Source of the DNA: RGIG995 sp045543655
Lineage (GTDB): Bacteria > Bacillota > Clostridia > Oscillospirales > UBA644
DNA length: 64,000 nt
Assembly (NCBI GenBank): GCA_045543655.1
Contig: JAZPXN010000077.1
Span: 1 to 64,000 of the forward strand
Direction: 5' to 3'
This document shows positions 1-7,963 of this stretch, piece after piece. Below the pieces are notes generated by a model that searched no databases, was not told the origin of the DNA, and was given only the letters and a program-made list of their open reading frames with translations. The translations under genes were made by a program, and so were the position numbers. How positions within the stretch are numbered: position 1 is the first letter of the stretch; each line of letters opens with the position of its first letter.

Positions 1-60
1 AATAACCCAAAGAAAAAGCAAATAGTCGTTCTCGCAATTCAAAACATATTATTAAAAGAG

Positions 61-98
61 CCTCCTGTGGTATGAATCGTACCGCAGGAGGTCTTTTT
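61..98 (+). terminator. Intrinsic terminator, copy 1 of duplicated module
   Basis: A 12-bp stem (CCTCCTGTGGTA pairing with TACCGCAGGAGG, one G:U) with a 7-nt loop is followed by TCTTTTTG. It would end transcription of a gene left of the window. The same hairpin recurs at 931-969 with only loop changes. Confidence 0.85.
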
Positions 99-122
99 GT
101 TTGGGCTATGATTTCCCCGCGG

Positions 123-151
123 TTGACAAATCGCGGAAACCGTGGTATAAT
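123..151 (+). promoter_or_regulatory. Sigma-A promoter, copy 1
   Basis: TTGACA (123-128), 17-bp spacer, TATAAT (146-151) with extended -10 TGG. It sits inside an imperfect dyad (CCGCGGTT ... AACCGTGG) that could be an operator. It would drive the AT-rich small genes at 192-860. Confidence 0.85.
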
Positions 152-191
152 TTGGTTGTAATAATACAGACGGAATAAAAAGGAGCAAAAT

Positions 192-317
192 ATAACGAAA
201 ATTGTATCATATAAAATCGTCGTAATGTACACTTTGATTTCTGATGCATATGGTACTACCGCAACTGAATATATGAAACTATTTGGTGGATATGATATTT
301 CTGTAATTTGGGGGTAA
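192..317 (+). CDS. Possible 41-codon small ORF with non-ATG start
   Basis: An AAGGAG site at 180-185 is followed 6 nt later by ATA, opening a frame of 41 codons that ends TAA at 315-317. An in-frame ATG occurs only at 225 and lacks its own ribosome site. The stop lies 6 nt before the start of the next gene, and the next gene's GGGGG site overlaps this ORF's end, as in translational coupling. ATA is a very rare start, so this may be a decayed gene whose ATG mutated, or just the 5' leader. The product would be short and rich in Tyr, Ile and Val. Not recognised. Confidence 0.25.
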   Translation: MTKIVSYKIVVMYTLISDAYGTTATEYMKLFGGYDISVIWG

Positions 318-323
318 GTATAT

Positions 324-860
324 ATGAAATTCAAAAAGATTCTCCTTTTCTTTTTGATTCTTATTGTGGTGTTTATGTCTTTTTTTTGCATTAAGCTTCT
401 TATATCTTCTTTGGGAGGGCTTCAAGGGGATGCTGGTCAAGAATCATTAAACACGAGTCATACGGGCATTCCCAATTCTGATACTCAATTTACACTTGAT
501 ATAGAATATCAGAACAAGATGCAAGATTCTAAAAGCAATGCAGAAATAACAGCAATAAATGATGAATTTTCAGAAAAATGGAAGTCCAAAATAGAGTTTT
601 ATTATATACAGATCGTAAATTATTATACCTCAAGCTTCAATCAGGAAATGCATGATCTATTCAAAGAGAATCACATAAATTGGAGTTCATACGCAGAACA
701 GCAATACAACTATTACGAAACAGTTATGTGTGATGTTTATACGACAGGATCTATTGTACCGGTTAAATTGTCAAACTATAAACAAACTGTTTACCGAAAT
801 CGAGCAATTGAATTGTACAATCAATGTATAGAACTTTCAATAAAAGTAGAATCTCCTTAA
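324..860 (+). CDS. Small membrane-anchored LprI/DUF1311-like protein
   Basis: 178 aa. An N-terminal hydrophobic segment (residues 5-30) has a K-rich start and would anchor the protein or act as an uncleaved signal. The rest is polar. The C-terminal half has the spacing of LprI-like (DUF1311) extracellular domains: W-x2-Y, then a Tyr-rich helix, a Gly-Ser turn, and a terminal helix with an Arg-Asn-Arg start. The family assignment is inference. Codon use is strongly A/T-ending and the region is far more AT-rich than everything around it, which points to transfer. It lies between two copies of the same terminator-promoter sequence and has its own promoter at 123-151. GGGGG 9 nt upstream serves as the ribosome site. 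Confidence 0.75.
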   Translation: MKFKKILLFFLILIVVFMSFFCIKLLISSLGGLQGDAGQESLNTSHTGIPNSDTQFTLDIEYQNKMQDSKSNAEITAINDEFSEKWKSKIEFYYIQIVNYYTSSFNQEMHDLFKENHINWSSYAEQQYNYYETVMCDVYTTGSIVPVKLSNYKQTVYRNRAIELYNQCIELSIKVESP

Positions 861-930
861 CGGGGGTTTCTTCTAAAGAAAAATACTTTCCATCATGTAA
901 TCTGAATCACTAAAATTGAATGATTGAAAA

Positions 931-969
931 CTCCTCCTGTGGTATCACCGTACCGCAGGAGGTTTTTTT
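931..969 (+). terminator. Intrinsic terminator, copy 2 of duplicated module
   Basis: Hairpin with stem CCTCCTGTGGTA / TACCGCAGGAGG followed by seven T. It ends the AT-rich transcript and is nearly identical to the hairpin at 61-98. Confidence 0.88.
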
Positions 970-993
970 GTTTGGATCATGTTTTCCCCACGG

Positions 994-1022
994 TTGACAA
1001 ATCGCGGAAACCGTGGTATAAT
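994..1022 (+). promoter_or_regulatory. Sigma-A promoter, copy 2, with operator-like dyad
   Basis: TTGACA (994-999), 17-bp spacer, TATAAT (1017-1022). A perfect 8-bp dyad, CCACGGTT (988-995) and AACCGTGG (1009-1016), spans the -35 and reaches the -10, so a dimeric repressor could block it. It drives the beta-helix gene at 1067. Confidence 0.87.
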
Positions 1023-1066
1023 TGGGGCAGGTAAATGCGTAGGGCTTGCGCAGATGGAGGAGTTTT

Positions 1067-2212
1067 ATGTTGTACGCAGACGGAATACACGACGATACTT
1101 TGGCCTTGCAGGAGATGCTGGACCGGCGGGGGATCGTGACGGTGGATCGGCCGGGGACATATCTTATTTCCCGGACGCTGATCATCCGTTCCAATACCCG
1201 GCTGGTGCTTTCGCCGGGAGTTAAACTGCTGGCGGCGCCCGGTTCCCGCTGTGCGCTGATCGAAAACGAACACTTTGCCGGCGGCGGCCGGGACGAAAAT
1301 ATCGAGATCGTGGGCGGAATCTGGGACGGAAACTGCGACGCCATGGGACTGGACGCCTCTTACGAATCGGAGCATCGGCTGGACGACCCCTTCGATCCCA
1401 AATTATTCAAGGGCAAGCTGATCCGTTTTGCCCGGGTGGATCGCATCGTGCTGACCCGCATGACAGTCCGCAATCCCGTCAGTTACGGGATTCAGATCGC
1501 CGACGTTTACGGATTCGTGGTGCGGGATCTTTTCTTCGATTATAACTGGCATTTCGGCACCACCGACGGGGTGCATATCAACGGACCGGCCTACGACGGA
1601 GTAATCGAAAACCTGGCGGGGACCACCAATGACGATATGGTTTCCCTGACGACCTACGACGAGCCTCACGCTGAAGTAACGCTGGGGCATATCGAGAATA
1701 TCTATATCCACAATCTTTCTGCCCGGAACGGGTATTCCGGGGTGCGCCTGCTTTCAGGGGAGGATTTTCATCTGAAAAACATCCGCATCGACGGGCTTTA
1801 CGGCACCTATCGCCATCACGCGGTGGTGATTTCCAATCATAACGCCCGCCCCGGCGCAGTGTGGTACGACGATATCGTCATCGAAAACGTGATCGCCTCC
1901 AAGAGCAACGAGGGGCTGACGCCGGAATGCCACGTCAAGTGGGAAAAATATGCGGATTCCGATGCCTTTTTCCGCTTCGGACGGGATATCGCCTGCGGAA
2001 CCGTGACGATACGCAACGTCCACCGCCATCAGGATCATTCCACCCAAAGTCCCCTGTTTGCCTTCAAGCCCCCCTGCTCCTTTGACCGGCTGTGCATCGA
2101 AAACGTGGTGCAAACCACGGCCCCCGGGGTCACCGCCCCCATTTGGGTCGACGAGGGCGCAAAAATCGGGCATCTGATCGAACGGGATTCGGTGACCGAA
2201 AGAGAAAAATAA
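1067..2212 (+). CDS. GH28-like right-handed beta-helix glycosidase
   Basis: 381 aa, no signal peptide, so probably cytoplasmic. The N-terminus (DGIHDDTLALQEML) is the usual opening of pectate-lyase-fold enzymes. Later segments repeat the N-I-x-I/V coil pattern of a beta-helix. GH28-type active-site signatures are near residue 166 (TTDGVHI) and 188 (NDDMVSL), matching the NTD and DD motifs of polygalacturonases. The classical GHG histidine motif is not obvious. Substrate is unknown: uronic-acid glycan is the family default. The start at 1067 was chosen because GGAGG lies 6-10 nt upstream; an earlier in-frame start at 1046 has none. It is monocistronic, with the promoter at 994-1022 and a terminator at 2228-2264. 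Confidence 0.85.
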   Translation: MLYADGIHDDTLALQEMLDRRGIVTVDRPGTYLISRTLIIRSNTRLVLSPGVKLLAAPGSRCALIENEHFAGGGRDENIEIVGGIWDGNCDAMGLDASYESEHRLDDPFDPKLFKGKLIRFARVDRIVLTRMTVRNPVSYGIQIADVYGFVVRDLFFDYNWHFGTTDGVHINGPAYDGVIENLAGTTNDDMVSLTTYDEPHAEVTLGHIENIYIHNLSARNGYSGVRLLSGEDFHLKNIRIDGLYGTYRHHAVVISNHNARPGAVWYDDIVIENVIASKSNEGLTPECHVKWEKYADSDAFFRFGRDIACGTVTIRNVHRHQDHSTQSPLFAFKPPCSFDRLCIENVVQTTAPGVTAPIWVDEGAKIGHLIERDSVTEREK

Positions 2213-2227
2213 GCCATATAATACGAA

Positions 2228-2264
2228 ACGGAGACGGCTTCTCAGCGAAGCGTCTCCGTTTTTT
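2228..2264 (+). terminator. Intrinsic terminator after the GH28-like gene
   Basis: Stem ACGGAGACG (2228-2236) with CGTCTCCGT (2251-2259), then six T. It separates this gene from the convergent murQ. Confidence 0.9.
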
Positions 2265-2274
2265 ATGGAAAAAT

Positions 2275-3075
2275 TCAGTTTCGGATGGCGTCCCGGATCA
2301 CCCAGGCGTTGGCCTCCAGCCGGGCAACCGCCTCATCTCTGCCGCATTCCAAAATATCGCAGACGATGCGGATCATGCGATCCTTCAGCTTGACGTTGGT
2401 GGGACGGAGGTTGATCATCAGATTTTCGTAGACCTTTCCGGTCTTGACCATGGCCCCGGTGGTGATCATATTCAGCACGAATTTCTGGGCGTTGCCGGCC
2501 TTCATCCGGGTGGATCCGGTAATCACCTCCGGCCCGGTCTCGGTGACGATGGCAATATCGGCCACTTTAGCAATCTTGCAATCCCGGTTACTGCTCAGCG
2601 AGACTGTGACGCATCCCAATTCCTTGGCGGCCAGCATGGCGCCCTCTACGTAGGCGGCGTTGCCGGAGGCGGAGATTCCCATGACCACGTCTTTGGCGGT
2701 CACGTTCCGGGCCAAAAGATCCGCCCGGCCCACGTCGGGCTTGTCTTCTTCGTTTTCGGCGGCCCGCACCAGGGTCTTTTCGCCCCCGGCGATGATAGCG
2801 ATGACCTGATTATAATCCACGCCGTAGGTGGGCGGGCATTCCGCCGCATCCATGACGGCAATCCGACCGGAGGTCCCGGCGCCGAGATAAATCAACCGTC
2901 CCCCCTGGGTGAAGGCGTGGGCCACCGCATCCACGGCGCGGGCTACGTCGGGCAGAGCCTTTTCCACGGCTTCTACAGAATTACGGTTTTCATCGTTGAT
3001 GACGGAGAGCATTTCCAGGGTCTCCATCCGATCAATGTGGGTGGTTCTGGGGTTTCGTTTTTCAGTATCGTACAT
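2275..3075 (-). CDS. murQ: N-acetylmuramic acid 6-phosphate etherase MurQ
   Basis: 266 aa SIS-domain protein. It cleaves the lactyl ether of MurNAc-6-P to GlcNAc-6-P and D-lactate in cell-wall recycling or salvage. The N-terminus carries the family signature (TEKRNP...HIDRM), the sugar-phosphate-binding loop LGAGTSGR is at 64-71, and Glu79 in AAECPPT is the likely catalytic residue. GSTRMKAGNAQK is the second SIS signature. It is about 30 residues shorter than typical MurQ because the C-terminal helical tail is reduced. It lies 12 nt downstream of the HTH/kinase fusion, with AAGGAGG 8 nt before ATG. Kinase and etherase together make a MurNAc salvage pair. Confidence 0.95.
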   Translation of the reverse strand: MYDTEKRNPRTTHIDRMETLEMLSVINDENRNSVEAVEKALPDVARAVDAVAHAFTQGGRLIYLGAGTSGRIAVMDAAECPPTYGVDYNQVIAIIAGGEKTLVRAAENEEDKPDVGRADLLARNVTAKDVVMGISASGNAAYVEGAMLAAKELGCVTVSLSSNRDCKIAKVADIAIVTETGPEVITGSTRMKAGNAQKFVLNMITTGAMVKTGKVYENLMINLRPTNVKLKDRMIRIVCDILECGRDEAVARLEANAWVIRDAIRN

Positions 3076-3087
3076 AATAAATCCTCC

Positions 3088-4221
3088 TTAATCGGGCAAG
3101 GTCTGTAAAAAACTCTGATCAAATTCTTCGTCGGTGACGACAGGCTCCCCGTAAAGATCGAAACAGCGCACGCAGGCGCCGTAGACCGGGGGGACGCCGG
3201 GGAAAATGGGGGTGACGCCGTGGGCCTTGAAATACTCGGCAAACTCCGGATTGTTCGTGATCCCTCCTGCGCAGATTACCGGAAGGCCGTCGCCGTAGCG
3301 ATTCCTTGCCCCACCGATCAGCCGCAGAAGACGGCCGAAATTCCGGTCGATAATCTCCCGGGCGGAGGCATCCCCCGTCCGTGCCGCGCGGAAGACCAAG
3401 GGGGAAAATCCGGCAATGACGTCCCGGCCGCCGGAATAGAGATCGCTCAGCTTATCCCAGGGACGTCCCTCCAGTTTTTCGTGAACCATCCGCGTCAGCT
3501 CCGACGGTTCGCGAAGGCCGTCGTCTGCCTCAAAAGCGGCAACCAGAGCATCCCGTCCCAGATCGTAGCCGCTGCCAAGGCCGTCAAAAAGATAGCCGAA
3601 GCCGCCAAACCGATGAAGGCCTGCCCCGTCGCGGGCGTAGACCACCGACCCGGTACCGCAGATGACGGCAATGCAGGATTCTGCGCCCCGCACCGAAAAA
3701 ATCACGTTCTCAATATCCGATTCCAGCGTGAAGGGGATGCCGGGAAGCTGCTTGCGCAGACTGGCAGTCAGCTTGCTCCGGTTATCTCCCGACGCAACCC
3801 CCGCAATCCCGGCAAAAAGGCCGGAAAGGGTATAGCCTTCGGAGATTTTGCGGATATTTTCGCTCAAAATCTGCGCCGCCCGCTCCATACCGCAGGCATT
3901 GGGATTGGCCCCCGGAGCGGTCAGCCGGCGAAGCACCCGGCCGTCGGCGCAAAACAGGACGAGATCGGTCTTCGTCCCACCCGCATCGATCCCGAGATAG
4001 GTGACGTCCTCGGTCTGCCCCACCCCCAACAGGCGGTCGGGGGTGGTGCGCAGTACCGCCGCAAGGCCGCAAAGATTGGGCAAATCCGGAAGCGCAAGAC
4101 CGCTCTCCCATTTGGAAACGGTCTGGGGCGTTACGAACAGCCTCCGGGCCACCTCGGTCTGGGTCAGCCCGTTGGAAATCCGGTGATCCCGGATATTATT
4201 GGCAAGCTTTGTTCCGTCCAT
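3088..4221 (-). CDS. XRE-type HTH fused to BadF/BcrA-type amino-sugar kinase
   Basis: 377 aa. Residues 5-60 form a Cro/CI helix-turn-helix (GLTQTEVARRLFVTPQTVSKWE). Residues about 74-355 are an ASKHA-fold kinase of the GlcNAc/MurNAc kinase group: phosphate-1 loop DAGGTKTD (79-86), then ICGTGSV and CAGGI nucleotide motifs. It is cotranscribed with murQ, so MurNAc or GlcNAc is the likely substrate. A DNA-binding domain on the kinase suggests a trigger enzyme that senses its substrate and controls its own promoter. The start at 4221 has GGAGG 7 nt upstream; the frame also opens earlier, but the -10 box lies between. Catalysis, DNA binding and autoregulation are inferred. Confidence 0.88.
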   Translation of the reverse strand: MDGTKLANNIRDHRISNGLTQTEVARRLFVTPQTVSKWESGLALPDLPNLCGLAAVLRTTPDRLLGVGQTEDVTYLGIDAGGTKTDLVLFCADGRVLRRLTAPGANPNACGMERAAQILSENIRKISEGYTLSGLFAGIAGVASGDNRSKLTASLRKQLPGIPFTLESDIENVIFSVRGAESCIAVICGTGSVVYARDGAGLHRFGGFGYLFDGLGSGYDLGRDALVAAFEADDGLREPSELTRMVHEKLEGRPWDKLSDLYSGGRDVIAGFSPLVFRAARTGDASAREIIDRNFGRLLRLIGGARNRYGDGLPVICAGGITNNPEFAEYFKAHGVTPIFPGVPPVYGACVRCFDLYGEPVVTDEEFDQSFLQTLPD

Positions 4222-4248
4222 AGGGCACCTCCTCTTCCTTCTGGTTTT

Positions 4249-4277
4249 ATTATAGCAGATTTCACTTAAGAAGTCAA
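4249..4277 (-). promoter_or_regulatory. Promoter of the kinase-murQ operon
   Basis: Minus strand TTGACT, 17 bp, TATAAT with TG extended -10. The transcript would start about 20 nt before the kinase start codon. Confidence 0.8.
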
Positions 4278-4329
4278 TCACTTTCCCGTTTCATCGGATA
4301 TTTTTTCAACTCACGGTTGTAATCAAAGG

Positions 4330-4362
4330 AAAAAGCAAGGCCGGAAGGGGGATTCCGGCCTG
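4330..4362 (-). terminator. Terminator after the GH78 gene
   Basis: Minus-strand stem AGGCCGGAA / TTCCGGCCT followed by TGCTTTTTCC, just after the rhamnosidase stop codon. Confidence 0.75.
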
Positions 4363-4371
4363 ATTGAAATT

Positions 4372-6603
4372 TCAGGAGCGGAACACGATACGGTACGTGC
4401 CGGAGGTCAGCGGTGCCGTGCCGTCGTAATCGGAGAAGGCGTATCCTTCTTCCAGCACCGCAGAGGCGGAGATTCCTTCGGGGATCTCCAGCGAAAGGAG
4501 GATTTCCCCGCCCTTTCTTTCCCACGCCACGGAGATTTTCCCGGCGGGGGCCTCGTGGAAGGCAGAGGTGGAATCGAGGGCTTGAATGAAGGAAGGATGG
4601 ATCTCCAGCGTATTCACGTCGTTTTTCCCGGGATTAAGGCGCAGTCCCGCAACGCATTTGATGAACCAGGCGCTGATATCGCCCCAGAAATGGTGATTCA
4701 TGGAAGAAACGCAGTCGGGCTTGAAATTCTCCCAAAGGGTGGTGGCGCCCCGTTTCAGCCAGTTGCCGTAGGAGGGATAATCCTCCCGGGTGATCATCCG
4801 ATAGGCAAGGTCGGAGCAACCGAATTCCGAAAGAACGTGGAAGATCACGCGGCCGCCCAGCACCCCAAGATCGATGTGATCGTCGGCCTCCCGGATCATC
4901 TTCCGCAATTCTTCAAAGGCGGCGGGCTTTTCCGACGACTCGAAGACGCCGTAATATAATCCCATGGCCTGGCTGGTCTGACAGTCTCCGGCAATATGCA
5001 GAGCTTCGGCATCCAGCAATTCCGCCCGGACGGCCTTCCGGTAGGCCTCCCATTCCCGGCGGGCAAAGGCGGCGTCCTCCGTCCGACCCACGGCGGCAAG
5101 CATCAGCGCCGTTTTATCCGCAATATCCATCGCCATGATCGAATCGGTGACGATCAGCGGGGCTTTGGGCTTCTGGCCGCCCACGTGGCACCAATCCCCA
5201 AGGCCGATGGCGAGAAGTCCCTTCTCATCGCACCGGGTGCGCAGATACCGAAGATAGGCAAGAAAGGCCTCGGCAGATTCGGTGATCATCGCGGTTTCGC
5301 CCCGGTAAAGATAGACGTAGTAGGGCAGGGTGACCAGCACGCAGTCCCAGGCGGGGCCGTTGCCCCAATGGAAGCCCCAGCCGCCGGTGGGCACGATGCC
5401 GGGCAGGCTTCCGTTTTCGGCCTGGGCCTTGCAGATATTCCGCATCCATTCCCGGTAATTTTTTTCGGGATCGAAATTGAGCAGGGCAGCCTCGCTGGAC
5501 AGAGCCGCATCGGCAGTCCAGCCGTTTTTCTCCCGCTGGGGGCAGTCGGTGGGGAAATGATGGAAATTGGACACGATGCTCCGGCGAGTGATCTCCTGCA
5601 GACGGTTTGCAATGGGATCGGAGCAGGAAAATCCGCCCCGGGTGGCAAGGTCGGTATGATAAACGCAGAAGGTCAGCAGATCCTCCGTGGCCTGCTCCCC
5701 GGTGATGCCGTCCACCCGGACGTACCGGAAGCCGTGATAGGTGAAGGAAGGCTGATATTCCTCTTCGCCGCTCCCCTTGCAAAGGTATACGTCCCGGTGC
5801 ACGATGCTTTCGTCCCGTTCCCAGTTGTGATTGAACCAGATCTGACGGAGATTCAGATCCCCGTTTTCCAGGGAATCGGCATGGCGCAATTCGACGCGCT
5901 GTCCCGGCCGGCCGGCAATCTTCAGCCGGCATACCCCCGCGTGGGAGATTCCGAAATCGTAAAGATACGAATCGTTGAATTTCGTAATCGAGACCGGCTT
6001 GATCTCCCCTTCCTTGACGATGGGGGCGGTCTCAGCAACCTTGACCTCCCCCTTGGGCTGGGGGGCGAGGAGGGCGTTTTGCCACGCCGAATCGTCAAAG
6101 CCGGGCAGATTCCAGCCGTCGATCTCGTAAGAGGCATCGTAGACCTCGCCGAAGCGGTAATCGTCGCTTCGGATGGGGGAGGGAGCGGTGCGGAAGGAGC
6201 GATCGCTCTCCAGAATAAGGCCGTTTTCATCGTTCACCGTCAGGGAAAAGAAGGGCGCGCTCCGGAAGGAGGCCTTGTCGAAATCCCACACGTGGCCGCC
6301 GGGGTTGTTCTGAAATCCGTTGCCGAGCAGAAGGCCGATGACGTTCTCCCCTTCCGCGGCGGTGACCCGGTAAACGTCGCCGTAGACGTAATGATCGGGG
6401 TTGCTGATATAGGGGGACAAAAAGCCCCGGGTGATCTTTTCTCCATTGAACCACAGCTCGTAAAATCCGCCGCAGGCCACGGAAACCGTCAGAGGCCGCC
6501 CCGCCTCGCAGGAAAAGGCCTTCCGGAAATAATGAGCCGGCACGGGTGCCTCGAAGGTATTAAATTCCTCCGTTGCCCGGAGAAAGGAAGAAGAAAAAGA
6601 CAT
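4372..6603 (-). CDS. Alpha-L-rhamnosidase, GH78 family
   Basis: 743 aa, no signal peptide, so intracellular. The N-terminal third is the beta-sandwich/Bac_rhamnosid_N type (YELWFNGEKI ... GLLLGNGFQ). The (alpha/alpha)6 barrel contains the GH78 signature DCPQREKNGWTADA from residue 353 and the later WENF and NHHFWG motifs near the active site. The C-terminal region (WxxxxG...IHP) is the usual small beta domain. It would release terminal L-rhamnose from oligosaccharides or glycosides. The start at 6603 is set by AAGGAGG 8 nt upstream; the frame continues upstream through a promoter and terminator, which cannot be coding. It is monocistronic. Confidence 0.92.
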   Translation of the reverse strand: MSFSSSFLRATEEFNTFEAPVPAHYFRKAFSCEAGRPLTVSVACGGFYELWFNGEKITRGFLSPYISNPDHYVYGDVYRVTAAEGENVIGLLLGNGFQNNPGGHVWDFDKASFRSAPFFSLTVNDENGLILESDRSFRTAPSPIRSDDYRFGEVYDASYEIDGWNLPGFDDSAWQNALLAPQPKGEVKVAETAPIVKEGEIKPVSITKFNDSYLYDFGISHAGVCRLKIAGRPGQRVELRHADSLENGDLNLRQIWFNHNWERDESIVHRDVYLCKGSGEEEYQPSFTYHGFRYVRVDGITGEQATEDLLTFCVYHTDLATRGGFSCSDPIANRLQEITRRSIVSNFHHFPTDCPQREKNGWTADAALSSEAALLNFDPEKNYREWMRNICKAQAENGSLPGIVPTGGWGFHWGNGPAWDCVLVTLPYYVYLYRGETAMITESAEAFLAYLRYLRTRCDEKGLLAIGLGDWCHVGGQKPKAPLIVTDSIMAMDIADKTALMLAAVGRTEDAAFARREWEAYRKAVRAELLDAEALHIAGDCQTSQAMGLYYGVFESSEKPAAFEELRKMIREADDHIDLGVLGGRVIFHVLSEFGCSDLAYRMITREDYPSYGNWLKRGATTLWENFKPDCVSSMNHHFWGDISAWFIKCVAGLRLNPGKNDVNTLEIHPSFIQALDSTSAFHEAPAGKISVAWERKGGEILLSLEIPEGISASAVLEEGYAFSDYDGTAPLTSGTYRIVFRS

Positions 6604-6633
6604 AATAAATCCTCCTTGGAGTTTCTTTTCCTC

Positions 6634-6662
6634 ATTGTAGCACAAAAAAATCTCCGCGTCAA
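6634..6662 (-). promoter_or_regulatory. Promoter of the GH78 gene, overlapping a terminator
   Basis: Minus strand TTGACG, 17 bp, TACAAT with TG extended -10. The -35 box is in the loop and 3' arm of the terminator that ends the methyltransferase cluster, so one sequence stops one transcript and starts the next. Confidence 0.75.
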
Positions 6663-6674
6663 TAGACGCGGAGA
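6643..6674 (-). terminator. Terminator of the methyltransferase cluster
   Basis: Perfect 10-bp stem TCTCCGCGTC / GACGCGGAGA with a 4-nt loop, followed on the minus strand by seven or more T. Confidence 0.92.
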
Positions 6675-6697
6675 AAATTTGCATTTTTTGCCGGAGG

Positions 6698-7933
6698 TCA
6701 GGGCTTCCAGTATTTTTCCACGCATTCCTTGGCAATCTGAACGTAACGGCGACCCCGTGCAAGATCTCCCCGCAGGGTCATGACCTCCCGCTGGGCGATC
6801 TCGAAAAGGCAACCGCCGGCCGCTTCGCAAATCCGCTTGAAATCCTTACGGATTGCGTCCTCGTCCATGGGGCCGGGGGTGGTGACAAGGTCGGCCCGGG
6901 GCTTGCTGTAATAAACGATATCGGTGCCCCGCAGATACTCGCCTACCTGAGCCTCGTTATTGAAGGGCGAGACCGACAGCTTCCGCAGGTTCTTCCATCG
7001 GGAAAGATAATCGGGGAAAATGGCGTCGACCCGTTCACAGCAGCCGTAGGACAGAAGGCCGAAGCGCTTCACGAGGCGATCCTGATAGGGGAAAACGAAC
7101 TCCCCGAAGGTCTCGGGGGATACGGCAGTGGTCTCCTGGGATTCCAGAAAGCCCCAGCATTCGGTGGTTTTGGTCACGTTGTCGGTGGGAAGCTCGTGAT
7201 TGAAGGCAAAGCTTTCCTGCGCCACGAATCCGGTGCCGCAGGTAGGCAGAAGAAGCTTTTCCCGCTCCAGAAAATCGTAGTAATTTTCATAGACCGTGGT
7301 GGCCATATCCATGACCTTATGCAAGATCTCCGGGCAATCGTACATGGACATATAATAATTTTCCATGCCCATCAGATGCACCAGCGGATTGGTGATGGAG
7401 CCGGAAAGACTCCGCCCTATCATGCGGGTGGGCAGAATATCGCCGAAGACGTCTTCGGCCAGGGCCCGGGTGGCCAGGGTGCTTTCCCGGTCAACGCCGA
7501 AGGAGCCGCCCTCCAGCTTTTCGTATTCTTCTTCCAGATCTTCGATGACGGGCTCGATATGATAGCCGCCGGATTTGGGATCCTTCCTCTGTTTGGCGGA
7601 GATGCCGAAGGGCTTGACCCATACCCTCGGAGAAAGATCGAAGGTCGCCGACAGCGGGGTATCGTCGTCAAATAATTCCCGTCCCACAAGCTCCCGGACA
7701 AGGGTCGCCTCCAGCTTCCGGGCGTCCTCCCCCTCGCATTGCAGACGGGCGTCCACCACGTCCCGGGTGAAATTGCTGAACAAAAGGCGCACTGTGGGGG
7801 AGGCCTTCCGCCCCTCGCCCAAGGCCTGCCATTGCTTCATGATTTTCTCATTTTGAGGGCTTTCAGCATATTCCCGCTTCTTCGTAGCCAAGGCCCGCAG
7901 GATCTCCCGATCGCGTTGACTGATCACAGCCAT
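6698..7933 (-). CDS. URO-D superfamily protein, YGCCE subgroup
   Basis: 411 aa. It has the TIM-barrel pattern of the uroporphyrinogen decarboxylase/cobamide methyltransferase superfamily but not the H-x-C-G zinc site of MtaA. Instead the corresponding strand reads YGCCERVD, and LRKLSVSPF follows. The same two motifs occur in the paralogue at 10944, so the pair forms a distinct subgroup in this cluster. The neighbours (RACo-like activator, corrinoid protein, DUF2284 protein) point to methyl transfer to or from a corrinoid, but the substrate is unknown. It is the last gene of the cluster. AAAGGAG is 7 nt before the start. Confidence 0.82.
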   Translation of the reverse strand: MAVISQRDREILRALATKKREYAESPQNEKIMKQWQALGEGRKASPTVRLLFSNFTRDVVDARLQCEGEDARKLEATLVRELVGRELFDDDTPLSATFDLSPRVWVKPFGISAKQRKDPKSGGYHIEPVIEDLEEEYEKLEGGSFGVDRESTLATRALAEDVFGDILPTRMIGRSLSGSITNPLVHLMGMENYYMSMYDCPEILHKVMDMATTVYENYYDFLEREKLLLPTCGTGFVAQESFAFNHELPTDNVTKTTECWGFLESQETTAVSPETFGEFVFPYQDRLVKRFGLLSYGCCERVDAIFPDYLSRWKNLRKLSVSPFNNEAQVGEYLRGTDIVYYSKPRADLVTTPGPMDEDAIRKDFKRICEAAGGCLFEIAQREVMTLRGDLARGRRYVQIAKECVEKYWKP

Positions 7934-7963
7934 AGTTATTCTCCTTTGTATGCAGTATCTTTC

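Larger units (their letters stand above)
61..1026 (+). repeat. Direct repeat pair (about 95 bp) flanking AT-rich cargo
   Basis: Positions 61-155 and 933-1026 align almost end to end. They share the hairpin stem, the T tract, the TTTG spacer, the dyad and both promoter boxes, and differ mainly in the hairpin loop and a short stretch before the dyad. Recombination between the copies would delete the insert and leave one intact terminator-promoter. Confidence 0.85.

Noticed and set aside
167..1087. Shared CAGACGGAATA 11-mer after both promoter copies (167 and 1077)
   Set aside because: Distances to the -10 boxes differ (16 and 55 bp) and it is coding in one case only. Too short to count as part of the duplicated module.
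4996..6783. 595-codon open frame on the plus strand
   Set aside because: Antisense to the GH78 gene, crosses its promoter and terminator, no recognisable domain.
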